From assembly GCF_050908995.1 (NCBI RefSeq), contig NC_135121.1, positions 18,228,001 through 18,292,000 of the forward strand: a stretch of 64,000 bases of DNA, given 5' to 3'. Under the pieces are notes generated by a model, which was not told the origin of the DNA, searched no databases, and saw nothing but the letters and a program-made list of their open reading frames with translations. Position 1 is the first letter of the stretch. Every line of letters begins with the position of its first letter. The position numbers and the translations under genes were made by a program. Below, in pieces: positions 47,230-60,175 of this stretch. This stretch comes from Andrena cerasifolii. Lineage: Eukaryota; Arthropoda; Insecta; Hymenoptera; Andrenidae.

Positions 47230-47999
47230 TTAGATGTCATCGCAGTGAGTCCCTTTCAATGGAATGCTCAGTCTTGGAAATAGGAAGTAATCACGGGGAG
47301 CCGAAATCAAGGGAATACGGCGGATAAATCTAAATAATAAAAAAATCTTTATCGTTCGTAATTTTCGTAAGTGCTATTTTTCGGATAATTTAGTTTCCCA
47401 TATATTAGAACGTAAAACTGCCGAATTTTATATATTAAAAATAAGTTTCGAGGTCTTGACCACGAAAATGGATATAGTTCTTCAATCGACATTTGCATTA
47501 AATTTGTAAAATTCCAAAATTTCATTTCTGTAGTTTCGGCCATATAATCGCAAAACTTCCCCACTGTGCGATGAGCAGATGCGCTACTTCCAACCACACA
47601 AGCAGCCGTGACAAGGATAAATTCGATTCCGAAAGCAGATCTCCAGAAATCACCGTGCCCAAGCGTTGCATTAATGCCATACTTCGAATAAACGGCACAA
47701 TATAAAAGGAAAAAATGAATATACTATCGATCCCGGTCGTTTGCCAGCCATACTGTGTACATTCCTCTTCCGTAGCCAGGCTGAAATCAAGCAACCCAGC
47801 AATTACGTAACCAGCATTCCGTTCTGTCAGTGGAGGGTTGAATTAAAACCGTCAATTAACCCTGCAAGTGTTAAAACCGTCAGGCCCCCGGTTATCTATC
47901 ATCGCGGGCCCATCAGCGGTCCCACGGCAGCCGGCCTAAAGGGAGCCACCGAAATCAAACAGGCCCGCGGCGGCGGCTGGTCGCGAACAGCGCGGCATA

Positions 48000-48760
48000 G
48001 ACGTCCCCTCCGTAAACAGTCATAAATAAACAGCGAGCGTTATCGGTTGTCAACCGAGCCGATTCTCGCGATGGATAATGCATCGGGGCGACAGGCGCAC
48101 CCGGGGGGTGGTTTATCGGGTGATATAGAAGCAAGGTGGTTCCGGGGGAGGCAGCGAACCGGGGAAGACTCGGCTGGATGGAGCGAGGGGCGAAGGAGGA
48201 GAGCGGGGGATAGGCAGGTTGAATTTCTGAGAAGCATGAAATTGCGACGATTACGCCGCGTCCCCGGGGCGAGAGTTATTTGCATTGGAATGCACCGCGC
48301 GGCTCGGTGGCCGAAACTCTCCACGTGGGACGATCTACAAGGTGTCCTGATGAACGTGAGAAGCTGCCAGGACGGCGGCCGCGTGCCGTGCGAAAACGAG
48401 CCGAGTGAAATCGCCCGGAGGGTCCCGTCCACCGCGCCTCCCCTCGCCCCCCGCGTTCGTATAAACGAGGAAGACGTTGACGCGATGGGCGGCAATGAAC
48501 GAAGGGCCCCGTCGCGTTCGTGATCTCCGTCGAGACATAAGGGAAGACATAATCGCGCTGCTCGTCCAGGTGAAGACGTTCCACGTCAAGATACCTGATG
48601 GCGCGTCAGCCTGTCGTGTACCGTTGGGTCTCGCTTCGAGAGATCCCTCGTTGTCCGCCGCGCTCTCCCATTTCAGTTCTCGCGGTTTCGGTTCCGTGTC
48701 GGGGAATGACCGATACTTGGTCGTCCAATGAGTGACGCGTAGTCCTCTGGCCCGTTTTCA
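48000..48760. other. GC-rich non-coding stretch upstream of Wnt7
   Basis: Overlapping open frames of about 150 codons occur on both strands, with R/P/S/G-rich translations and no family signal. This is what high GC produces by chance. It could be a CpG-dense regulatory or 5' UTR region. Confidence 0.35.
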
Positions 48761-48860
48761 CTTTGATGAGGTGCGAAGTAACGTGTCCGCTGATAATCTT
48801 TGTTTTAGGAGCTGTGCTTGTTGCGCGTCATTATAAGTTCCTTTCCCACTTTCCGACTGA

Positions 48861-49207
48861 CAAGGAAACGTCCCCAACCCTAAAATTCTGATTTTAATGA
48901 AACTTCGCGTGAATGTGGAGCAGACTGGAGCACGCAAGCAGCAATCTTTTCTACGGAAATTCTTTCCGAGGGGAAATGTAAAGTTGTCCCTTAAAGTTAT
49001 CGCGTTCTTTTCGTATTTTTAATATAACTTTGTAACGGAGCGAGGTAGCACGAAACTTTAAATATAAGAATTGTTCAATTTTTATGCTCTATCGCGGTAA
49101 GAAAAAGAAAAATGTAGTTATGTTAACGAAAAAGAAAATGCGATAACTTTAAAGGGTTTAAGATTCATTCACATCAGAATTTTCAGGTTGCAAACGTTTC
49201 CTTGCGG
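48861..49207. mobile_element. Foldback element with CAAGGAAACGT ends (about 350 bp)
   Basis: CAAGGAAACGT near the left and ACGTTTCCTTG near the right are exact complements. Inside, AAAATTCTGAT pairs with ATCAGAATTTT. The middle is AT-rich. Confidence 0.65.
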
Positions 49208-52200
49208 CAGTTCTTGTTTATTATTCGTTTCATTCTCTGCTCCCGTTTGCTTTCTATTTATGTGATTTTGAAGACTCGGAAGAAGTGGATCTTCCTGTGG
49301 AAATACGCTTGATCATTGATTTTCCTACTGACAGCTTGCAGTTCGTGCGAGGTGTTTATAAACTAATGCAGTTAAGGGTCGTGATTGTGCAGTAGCCCAG
49401 TGGAAGATTGCTCCATCGAAGTTTACGAGAGTATAAGAGCGCGTAAAGCCCGTGGCAATGGTTCAGCGTAGGTAATTACACGTTCGTTACGTCATTCGTT
49501 ATTCCTAATTAGAGACGCTTAATGTTACAACACCTTTAGGGCACATCTCAAACGAGCGAGCTGCGCTGATACTAATTATTCATTTGTCTTACCTGGTGGT
49601 CATGTAATTACTGTCTGCAGTAATGCAATTGCTCCAACAAGACCCGAAAGCTCTTTGGCTTCTATTTTAAATCGTTTCAGCGCTGCTCAATTACTATGCG
49701 AGGAGAACACTGCATCCAATCGCAGCTTCACAAAGTATTCTTTAAAATAATACTGATTCAATACTTTGTAATTATCATCGTATGATTGCGTGTAAAAAGT
49801 AAAGTATTAAGTGAGAAAAGTAAAGTATTAAGTAATAGAAGTTCTGAACATGGAATTCTCAGTGTTCTTCGCTGAAAATATTCCCCAATTTTTGAGCAAG
49901 TAGTGCGTTGCTTTCTCTTCAACTTTACGTACTTCTGAGAGCCAATATTTCCTGCTCCTAGCATCCCTCTTACGAATCCACCGTGGAACAGGAATTCCAC
50001 GCGAGCGGATGCTGCGACTTGTGACACAGATTTTGCATCTCGCCTGGCTGGTCGAGTTCTCCTGCAGGGAACTCTCGGTGCCGCTGTTCCGTTCTTAGTA
50101 TTCCGCTCAGGTTAACCGAGAACAACGGACTCGTGTGCATGTGCTCAGCAGCAACACACACGTAGCCATTACCGCGTAATGTATAACATTACGCCCTCCT
50201 CGTACAGGGGCTAATGGTGCGCCATTTGCAACAGGCCACTTCAGCACCGTGGGCCACCGTAGGTCCTTTAAAGCCGCTGTCGCGACGATTCCCAGCAGCC
50301 CCAAATCTGCACCGACGATCATTACTTTATCTCTGCCCTACGTAACCCAAAATCCATGCAAAACTTGGATTCGTAAAGTGTTCTTAAACTCCTAAAAATT
50401 TGAACTTCAACCCTCCTCCAAGTTCGCCCAAATATTCCAAAAGTAAAGAAATACACTACCCAGTTACACTCGTCGTCGTTTACACCAATTATTCATCAAA
50501 GAAAGCATTGAATTACGTTTCCCTTCGTTTTAAGTGTAAAAAGCATCTGTAATGAGTCTATCAGGGAACTCTGCGCGTCTCCAACCCCTTTGGAGTTTCA
50601 ACGAAATCACGGATATCCAGAGCAAAGTGTATTTGTCTCGCGTGACTCATTATCACGGCTGGCCGTGACCATACAATAGGAATTACGTTAATCATAACTC
50701 GAAGCGGTGGAAAGCGAGGCAGAGTGGCGAGGGGGCGTGCTGAGATTGGGGAAATCGAGGGAAATCGTCGGGCTGGTGGCCGCGCTACTTTACATAATAC
50801 CGTATTTACAGGCTACTGTTAAAATGCCTTTCACGGTATCGCATGGATTCTCGAAAGTCAGCGCGACTCTGACGCCCCCTTCTCGCTTGCGATCGATCAT
50901 TACAGTCGGCTTTCCACGTTCCTCTCGCCGACAGCGCCGCTCACAGCGGAACCATTTCCACGGACGTTCGATACGGACCGAACGGACCACAGGTGCTGTG
51001 TAATGTTTGTTATTGGCAGGCGTAACGTCGTTTCGAAAATTTCTGGTTTCCGTTCTGAGCTCCCGGAGCACCGCCTTTACCCTCTTCCTCCTTGATGATC
51101 AGCCACTTCCACTTCCTTGCACTTTGGAAGGCCTGCAGGCTTTTAAACCGAGGCTGCAGGTTCTTCGGTGGATGGTGAGGAACGTAATTAGGTCGTGGTA
51201 TAATTCCGCCAGAGGTATAATGTTTGTTGCTCTCGCCAATTGTTTATGAAGGTTTGCTGACAGGGGTGGTTTAGCTCTTGCGAGGCGCTGGAAGAGGACA
51301 GGGACCTCTGAGTAACACATTTTTCTACTCGCTACTTGCCCCCTATGGGGAAGCTGACGCAAAGCTCAGCGCAGAGGACGCCACTAGCTCGTGTACCTTA
51401 GCTGACTGTTGATTTGAAAATTAAAATGACAACAAATGGAGAAATTTATAAGATATTACCAAATGTTCGAAAATTTTTTATGCTAAACTTGGCTTCTAAT
51501 ATTTTTTTTCTTTTACCAGGTTTGGCGTCTTTATAATCTAAAAGACGCAAATTTATTATTTATATCTGCATAATTAGTAATAGGTAATAATAATAACAAT
51601 AATAATTATAGATACATGCGCTTATTATAGAAATAGAAATTAAGAAATAAGATAAGGTAATTTAAATACACCGAAAAAGTTGCAGTCAGTTTCCCTACTG
51701 CAGCGACGATAATGAAGTATATTTGGATAAGCAACGTTGAAGGGAAGAAACTTAGCGAACAGTATAAGCCTCGAAAGTACACGGCCAACGTCCACGTTAC
51801 ACGGTATACACCGCTGCGCGATTATTTATTTTTGCCAACACGCAGCGTAATTACATTGAGAGTTAAACCCCCTGTTGGTCCCTTACTTTGGCTGCGATTC
51901 GTTGTAATTTGCGATCGTTAAGGCTGCGCCGGGCGCGCGTAATATGATTTATATTTAAATTAAGTTTCCTTATTTGAAGAAATTCAATAGCAGAGGCTGA
52001 GTAAAGCGGGCTAACCGCGTAAATAGGATAAGTGTAGAGTGGTGTGAACAGAAAAGCTGTGGGGTGGCCCTCTGGCACGGTACTGTGCACCGTGCGTTCT
52101 TACTATAATTATCGACGATTACGAGAATTATTGTGATCCCCTGACCGAGTGGTTTCACGTCGGGGAACTTTCTAAAGTGCTCCTGGCTCTTTTTGTTCTT

Positions 52201-54279
52201 CGGTAACTCGTCACGCGATTCTATCCACGCAGAGTCCTTAACAATCGCAACGAAACATTTCATTCCTTTCCTTACCCACACGTTTCTACCACTGTTTCCG
52301 ACTTAATTACGGACCTTCGTCATCGGTTCTCCAGGTCCATCGAATTTGACCGCTTCCATTCCAAAATTATAGCCCCGCTTTCCCTTCCTCCTCCGCTTGC
52401 TCGTTTCCCTTTGATCTATCAACAGACGTCTTCGAGCAGTCGCTAACTGGCGCTCGTTAGAGAAATGGAATGATCTACGGGGAGCCATTTTTTCTCTCCA
52501 CGAAATTATACGGTAGCTCCTGCTGCTCGAGCTGCTCCTCCGCGACAAGTTTTTGTCGAGCGCTTTGGAACTGGGAAATCGATTCTAATGCCACCGGACG
52601 AAGAGTTACGGAGCGATCTAATTGTAAGCAGGAGAGGAGCAGCGGGGGATTCTTGTTAGAATACATTGACGGTGGGTTTCTCTTTATTGGATAAGCGACA
52701 GAGAAGTGGGTTATCTGCCGCCGCGGAGATGCACAGATTCCAGATGATCCCGAAGTTTTAGGTAATGGAATTAGAATCAGATACGGGAGATTATAAATCA
52801 GGTTGCTCAAAGGATCTTCTCGATGCTCGATCCACGTCACTTTTATTAACCACTTAAACGGGTGTCAGGAAGTTGCGAGGCTCTTGAAATGAATTTCTTT
52901 CGGGCAACATCATAGCCAGCTTTACCATTGAAAAGGGAATCCGTTTCGGTTGACGTAAATCCTCGGACTGATGCGCGATGCTGCCAGGATACGTCCGTTA
53001 ATACTTGTTATAGTAGCTTATGCGTTGCGATGCAGGCACGTATCAGAGCGGTCCTCACGGTTTAGAGTTACAGGGACACGAAATAATCATTCCGCTGATG
53101 CAAATAACGTGTTCGGTACGCTTAGGATTTTAATACACAAAAATTTCGGGACAAGGTTCGTAGAATTCTGCGATCTGTTAATTAGAGATTAGTATAATCT
53201 AGACAAGGCACAGAGTCTCTATCTTTCGCGACAGAAGGAAGCGAACTTCACCGCCGATGCTTTCCTTAATCCCTCAGTCAAGCTTAACGGAACGTCGTTC
53301 TTCCGCGTAACGTCGCGATTATTTACCGAATAGGTACCGTTTACACCCGGAAGTCTCGATTATCGGGGATGCAGCAGGCAGTAGGGTCAAACTTCGCGTC
53401 GCGGACGATTACTATAAAATCGTAGATTGCCATCGTTAACCAACTATTCACGTGCGCATCCTGTTTACCAAAGGTTACCTACCGGTTAACTGTTTGCGTT
53501 AGGACTATTACGGTTGACGTCCACTGGCATTACGCTATCACCGTTACATCACCGACTGTGACTATCTATCCCACTTATCGGATGATTGGTCCTGCCAACT
53601 GGCAGTACAACTAATCTTCTTGAGAATACTTGTTCCCTGGCACAGTGACAAAGTTACGCAGGATGCTTGTGCATTCTTCATACTCGACGTTTATTCTTCT
53701 AACGTGTAGCGGATGCATGCGAAAATGGGAAAGCGAAAAGTTTCACCGTTCTCTGTAAAGCGCACACGGTGCGCGGTGGTTCTTTGAAACCTGATGCTTC
53801 TGGATAAGTTAATCTCCACCAATTACAAGCTCGAGTCTTTCGTTTCCCATTCCATTCGACCCTCTTACGATCGGTGGATGTGGAATGCACAGGAAAGCTT
53901 GCCTGTCCGAAGCAAGAACCGCGTGGATCGCGAGTAACAGCCCGAGGAAAGGCTGGAACAGCGAACACGGGATCAGTTGTGTTCGCTTTGCGAGTTTCTT
54001 TCGATGATATCTCGATAGTCAGTGGCGGGTGACGCTGCAGGAATTCTCTTGCCATGGATCCGCGTGTACAGTGTTACCTGGAAACTGCATAATCTTGCGA
54101 GGAAGTATTTATATGGTAACACGTGTAAGAGATTCAATCTCTTCGCATCTTGGAGAATGTCGACGCTCCTTTTTTTCCCTGTTTCATCTACATTTCCCAC
54201 GAATAATCCTTCGAAACTCTATGTTCCAATCTAACGCACGTACCTGTTATATTAATATTACAATCCAGATGATGCGCAC
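49208..54279. other. Non-coding region upstream of Wnt7
   Basis: No coding exon with splice and family support on either strand, and no strong inverted repeat. An AAT-rich simple repeat lies near 51585-51610. Confidence 0.4.
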
Positions 54280-54626
54280 TAGGGTGGCTGTTATTTTCGA
54301 CTTTTGAATTTTTTCGCGGCACCCCCCAGAATAGTTCTAAATAATAAAAAAAAATCTGTGTAAAGTTTGAGCCCGATCGGATAATGGGAAAAGGTGCCCC
54401 TGGGATCTTGAACATTTAAATAATTAACAGCTCACCAAGTCGATTTTATACAATATCCTCCAAGTTATTGATTACATCAAAAAATATGTCCAACTAAAGT
54501 TGTAGATCCAGACAAGGAGCATCTTTTACGTTCTATTACTTTTTCTCGCGCGACAAACGGTTTTCGAAAAAAATCCGAAAAACTAGAGAAAAAGAATTTC
54601 ACCAAGAGCAAATAAGAGCCACCCTA
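54280..54626. mobile_element. MITE with TAGGGTGGCT ends and TA target site
   Basis: The ends TAGGGTGGCTGTTATTT and AAATAAGAGCCACCCTA are inverted repeats differing at one base. TA borders and GGGTGGC ends fit a Tc1/mariner-type MITE. AT-rich inside. Confidence 0.75.
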
Positions 54627-56836
54627 ACGCACGCACTAGCAATCGATTACAAAAATTGTGGCTACAGCCGCGGCAACAGAATTGACCAGTGCTTCCTAGA
54701 ATCCTGAAAGCTTACAAGTCAGACCGCTGCCAATGCTATGTAGGATGTCGATAAAGGTAGTCTAATTTATTACAATCACCTGCAACTCGCGGAAGCTTTT
54801 TCGCAATCGTTGGTTACCCAACAACTTTCGGCTCGAAGGATTGCTTAATCAATGAGGTACCATTTTACCCTCTATTCTTTATCATCGATTATTCTTATCT
54901 AATAGATTCAGAAGCCTCGATCTTCGCGGAGCGTGTACTTAGAATTGCACAAACGGTACCCCAGAGCGAAGGAACGTTAGTGGTTACCGATTCTCCTGCC
55001 AAATTATATAATCGCGACAGCGTGTAATGTCGGATAATGCATTAGATTAGGGGCCCTTTAAATTTCGTCGGCCCAGCAAGCTGAATAGCGACTTGTCTTT
55101 ACATATTACTTACACGGTCCTCGTAATCCGAAGACATTTACTGCAGGCTATATTTACGAGGGTCCAGTAGCAACTCTGTTAATTATAGCACTGGATACAC
55201 CCATGCGAATGATTCAATGCCCCGATACCAATCTCACCAGCGGGCCAGATACGTAATGGCGCTGTTTTTGCGCCCGATCGCTGTTCCTCGTTCATTTCAC
55301 CCCTGTTTAACGAAACGTGTTGCAAGAGCGTCGTAACGGGGCATTAGCTGAAAATGGGACTGTTGAATTTCTGGGCGCAGTCGCGGAGATAGGGCAAGCC
55401 GACGAATTAAATAGAAATAACAGAAATTAACGGATCACTTGTACGCAAGAGTAGTGAAAGTTTATCGTCCTACTGGATCTTGCCGGGTGATTTCGTCTAA
55501 TATAACGCGAGTCTCGAGTTGAAACGCGTGTATGTAAATTGATATCGATTCACGGAGAGTCCGGTGCACGTGGAATTTTCAGCGATCCCCCGGCAGATCG
55601 GACCGACGAGGGACGTGGAAACATTTCGCAAAACCCGAGTTACCGTTTTCGTCGGCGAGTATTTCGTCATCGTCGTCGAGAGAAACGGCCGGTGCTCTAA
55701 CAACGAAGCTATGCATCATCCCCTTATCTAGCCCGCAGATTCACGACTCGCGATCTCGGCGTCGAGATACGCAGGCCGAGCCTTCTGCTCGCTCCGCTGA
55801 CGCACGTGTGTTCGCGTGCATGCGACCGCACGGAAATCGCGCGGGCATTTAATGATATTCAGGGGGATACGTTTTTCTGTCACCGAGTGTCACTTTAAGA
55901 GGCCGGATAAAGAATCATTAAACATCGGCGCACCGGCGATAAGATTGCGAAAGCGCTTTCGGAATTGATTTATCATCGGGCTGTATTTTCGGGGGATATA
56001 AATTGGACTGTATCTCGTCACGAATTACCATGAATCATCGTACACCAACGATTACTTCGATTCGAACGATCTTCACTGGATAAACGTTGGAACGTGGAAT
56101 TGAAGTAGGTGGGTATACAATTCGTTTCAATTGGAAGTTTGAGAGTGAATTTTAACATCGCCTGGCCTCGGCTGGATTCGAAGACAGTGTGCGGTTGGTG
56201 ATAATTCGTCGCGGCGATGCCGGCGATGAACGGTTGAAAGACGATAGGGTGGATGTACCAGTAGATGAACAGGTACCAGTGAATGGACATTTTGTATTGA
56301 AACGAGTGAAATCAGTTATTAAAATAAGCAACTAATTAATTAGAGACTTCTTTTAATTCCTTGCTTCGTATCCAAACGATTTTTACAGCACGCGGAGTCA
56401 ATCGCGCTGCAAACATAATTCTATAAAAGTGTTCATTCATTAGCCTTAAGTGGAGGCGAGGAGGAATCAAAAAGGCATTCGGTGGAAGATAGACGGACGA
56501 GACGGACAATTTGGTCTGCGACAAAGCCATATTAAGACTTTCTGTGCAATGGACACAAGGATAATTGAAATACCTTTTATGAATAATATTTATAAAGATA
56601 TTTATTCAAGTAAATTAAAGATATTGGAGATTCAAGTGTTTCGAATTGGACTCCGTGACTGAGACTGGTGGCTTTTGAAATAGTAATGCTCGTGAATAAG
56701 GGAATGCAATGGGGTTTTAAAGGTTTTGGAATGTAAGAGAGGGGATGACGGGATAGGGCAGAACTGCAGGATTTTGGGTAGGTGACGCATTAGCTAACAT
56801 GAAGATGTGTTTACATTTACGCAGCAGTAATTTACA

Positions 56837-57381
56837 TACAGTGGCTCGCATTAATATTCGGACACTTTTTAAAATCGCATAACTTTTTTAGAATTGGTCC
56901 AAACAACTTGAGTTTTTTTGAGAAGCTAGAAGGATTAGTTTGCTAACTGACGCGTTCCGTCGTTTTGAAAAAAAATGTATTTCGTTGGAATAGCGAAAAG
57001 AATAGTAAAGGTCGATTTTTTTTGTCGCTGATTTCGGGAATTTTCGCGATTCTCGACCTTATTCTGCGATCTTTAAACGTTTGTAGCTCGGAGCAACGTT
57101 AACCGATTTTGATGAAATTTTAGGCACGTATACAACTTACTGCAATCTACAAACGGTTTTTTTTTAATTTTCATTACAAGCTCACAAAAAAAGTTTAAAA
57201 ATCCACCTTTACTATTCTTTTCGCTATTCCAACCAAATACATTTTTTTTTCAAAACGACGAAACGCGTCAGTTAGCAAACTAATCCTTCTAGCTTCTCAA
57301 AAAAACTCAAGTCGTTTGGACCAATTCTAAAAAAGTTATGCGATTTTAAAAAGTGTCCGAATATTAATGCGAGTCACTGTA
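56837..57381. mobile_element. Foldback element, CAGTGGC family, copy 2 (about 545 bp)
   Basis: TACAGTGGCTCGCATTAATA at the left pairs with TATTAATGCGAGTCACTGTA at the right, with one mismatch. Arms of about 220 bases include TAACTTTTTTAGAATTGGTC and AGAAGCTAGAAGGATTA blocks shared with the copy at 15597-16162. TA borders. The arms are nearly perfect. Confidence 0.88.
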
Positions 57382-57839
57382 GCTCAAAAGTAGTTACCCT
57401 GATTCATGTTTGCAGAGATAGTCAGCCAAGTAAAGGGTCAGTACATTACATCTGCATCTTTCACTACAATCTGTTACAAATCAGCAAATGTATATATCGC
57501 TACAAGTTTCACTTCAAATTTGCGGTACCAGTGATCGACTCGTAGAATCGAGAAAGTGTACCTCACCATCCCACCAGGGCTGCTACTATATATTACAATG
57601 ATCGAGTAATAATAAAATTGTAAACGAAATAATATTTCTGATACATATAAAATTTGCAGCATAAAGGTCCCAAGCGTGCACGCGTGCATCGATGCACCTG
57701 TTGCAGCCAGTTGCGTCACCTCTCCTTCACGAGTCTCCACATCCGTGGACTCAGCGAGCGCGAGGAACGAAGGGGGCCAGTGTTCGCGAGATTCATTGTT
57801 CCAGGTACAGGAGGGGCGTAAAACTGCGCAAGCAAAGAT

Positions 57840-59620
57840 ATACAGCGTACAGGTGTACGGGGGGGGGCATTAACTGGTGCCGCGAGTATTCAGACTATCC
57901 GGCCTGGACGCCTTGGTGAAATTTACCGTCGCACGAGTGGGCCCTATCTCGCGTCACTTTATTGCCGCTTATCGTCGCGGTCGATTTCGTTTCTCCGAGC
58001 ATCGTCCACCGCGTTCCCATTCCCGAACAGCGACGTCTCCTGGCTGGAGGATCTGATCGGTCGCAGGGCCTGAAGACCCTTCGATCTCCACCCGACACTC
58101 GGTTATCCGGCGTCGGAATCTCCGAGACAGTCTTCCGTGTTGCCTCGTCCGCGACAACAAGGAGGACTCCACGTTCCACGTCTCTCCTTCTCGCCTGGGG
58201 CCCGTGGAGATTTTAACTCGACAGCCCGTGGCGAATGGGTTTCAGCCTCTCGATACACCGTGACTAATCGGGGCGAGGTGTCCGTGGAAGTTCTTGGGAT
58301 AGGTCCCGCGTCGGTGCGTCTCGTCGCCAGCCGCACAATGCTCCCTACCGCGATTATATTCAAAACTGCCTTCGCTCTGGTTACCGTGACTCCTCGCGGG
58401 ATTCGATACGCCTATTCGAGCCCGAAGGGGGGTCCTGGCGGATTAAAACGCGCCCTCGAATGCGAGCCAGCCCCCGGTTACCGGGCCAGCACGACGTTTC
58501 GGGCCTGGTCTAGCGACAAAGTGATCCTGGGCCCCCTTTCGGGCTAGAATCGGCCGCGTCATCGCCGATTCATCGATAATCGATTCTCGCCGGCGGCGGC
58601 CCCGTTTATCCGGTGCGTGACAACGACGGTTCTTCTCGATCGGGCCCGATCAACGGCGCAATTGTTTTTATTGTTAGCGGCTCCTCCTTCGATTTGTCGA
58701 TCTTGAATGGCGCTGTGGGAACGCTCGACGTCGCAGCTTTTCATTTGTATAATAGCTAGACTGCTAGAGACTCACCGGTCGCGTGTGCGCTGGTTGGAGG
58801 GGGTAATCTCGCAATACTCAAAATTATCGGAATTCTTGACAGGCAGTCAGAGCGCGCAGATTTCGTTATTGTTCCCCATTTTATTACGCAAGGTTTTCCG
58901 TTCCCAGTGGCCTATATCCTTTGTCCACGTTACACTTAGGTATCAGTGCACACGAATTCAATTCCGGACCGCATTTACCCGTTTCGTCCCGCGGTCGGTG
59001 ATGGAAGGTGGACGGGGCGCGCTGCAGGGAACCCGGGATATTGAATAAACCGCGCCGTAAATACGGGAATTAGATATGAAGTGATACAGTTCGCGCGCGT
59101 GCAAGGTACCTGCGGGCTGCTCACTAAATAACGCAGCCTCGGTGGGAAGAGGCCGGGCGGCCCACGTACCGCTGGCACGGGGACCACTTAGTAAGTCCTT
59201 AATCCTTATCTATGCGTATCGCGCATATGCAATGCAAAGTGGACGCGAATATTGGCCAGGGCGAGAGGGATCAGTCGGCTTATCGGCCGAGATAAATGCG
59301 GCTTTGCGTGGATCGCCAGGCGCGGAACGATCAGCCCGGCCCCCGTCAGGAAAGCACGCGCTTGCGACACGCTCGCTGCCCCGTCAATGCGCTGAATGCG
59401 CCGAGTTCGAGAGCCTGCAGCCTTTTTGGACCATCCACGAGGCTCGGTGTTTAATTTCACTCGCGACTCCGCCGACCCGCGGGTCGCGTGGGCGTGCGCG
59501 CGCGTCGTGTGCGATCGTCGCTTTACGCGCGTGTAAGCTAGACTTATTATTGGCCGGTGGGTGTCGGAAAAGGGTCCATCGAAAAACTGATATTGGTGTT
59601 ATTCGCGCTGTTAGGTGACC
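57840..59620. other. GC-rich non-coding stretch
   Basis: CpG-rich with long chance open frames on both strands. None has family or splice support. It is a candidate for distal 5' UTR or regulatory sequence only. Confidence 0.35.
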
Positions 59621-60018
59621 GATTTTTCGGTCAATTTCATGATTTGCTTTGTAGACGACGAAAGAAGATGCAATATTGGTGCTTTCTATACACTTCTATT
59701 CATCTTTTGGCCGTTTAAGGGGCTGTTCCGGTATAGAGCCCGTCAAAATAGGTGATATTTAGGATTAATTAAAGGAAAACTAGCACATATAACTTAATGG
59801 CACTTTTTGCATTGTATTAAGGATGTCTTAAACTATAGAAATAAATTTGTTGTTTTATAATTAATCACACGGGGTGTATTGTACCCCAAGAATAATTTTC
59901 GAGTTAAAATGTCGTGTCTTTACGACTTCCAAGGGGGATTTATCGCAAGAAAAAATTTTTTTAAAAAATTACAAAATCGCTTTTTTCATATCGCAAATTT
60001 TATCATATCAAGATTTAC

Positions 60019-60175
60019 ATTTCTAAAAAAAAAGACTATTAGACTATGGTTGTATAATTATCACTGAAAAGTTAAGAGAATAAAAAATACGAAAATGGTA
60101 ACTCAAAAAATGACGCTGGAGTACCCCGTGTGACCAACTTGTGATTATAGGAAGGTGTGACCATGAAGGGTTAAA
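60019..60175. repeat. Dispersed repeat, copy 2
   Basis: Homologous to 19510-19671. Here an extra GTACCCCGTGTGACC block is present, and its complement-like CACACGGGGTGTATTGTACC lies at about 59867, so this copy may be the right part of a foldback element spanning about 59866-60175. The right end GTGTGACCATGAAGGGTTAA recurs inverted near 29060. Confidence 0.6.

Noticed and set aside
48040..48523. Overlapping open frames of about 150 codons on both strands
   Set aside because: GC-rich sequence lacks stops by chance. The translations are R/P/S/G-rich with no family motif and no supporting splice sites.
49970..50322. Minus-strand frames with a hydrophobic start that resembled a signal peptide of a second Wnt
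   Set aside because: The frame after the hydrophobic run stops at once, and the neighbouring frame W-N-S-C-S lacks the RWNCS context and the rest of the Wnt exon.
53699..54055. 118-codon minus-strand frame
   Set aside because: No family signal or splice support, in a region without other coding evidence.
58137..58547. 136-codon plus-strand frame
   Set aside because: Same GC-rich effect, with competing frames on the other strand and no recognisable domain.
59142..59618. 158-codon plus-strand frame
   Set aside because: Composition-driven; no motif, and no conserved-looking start or splice context.
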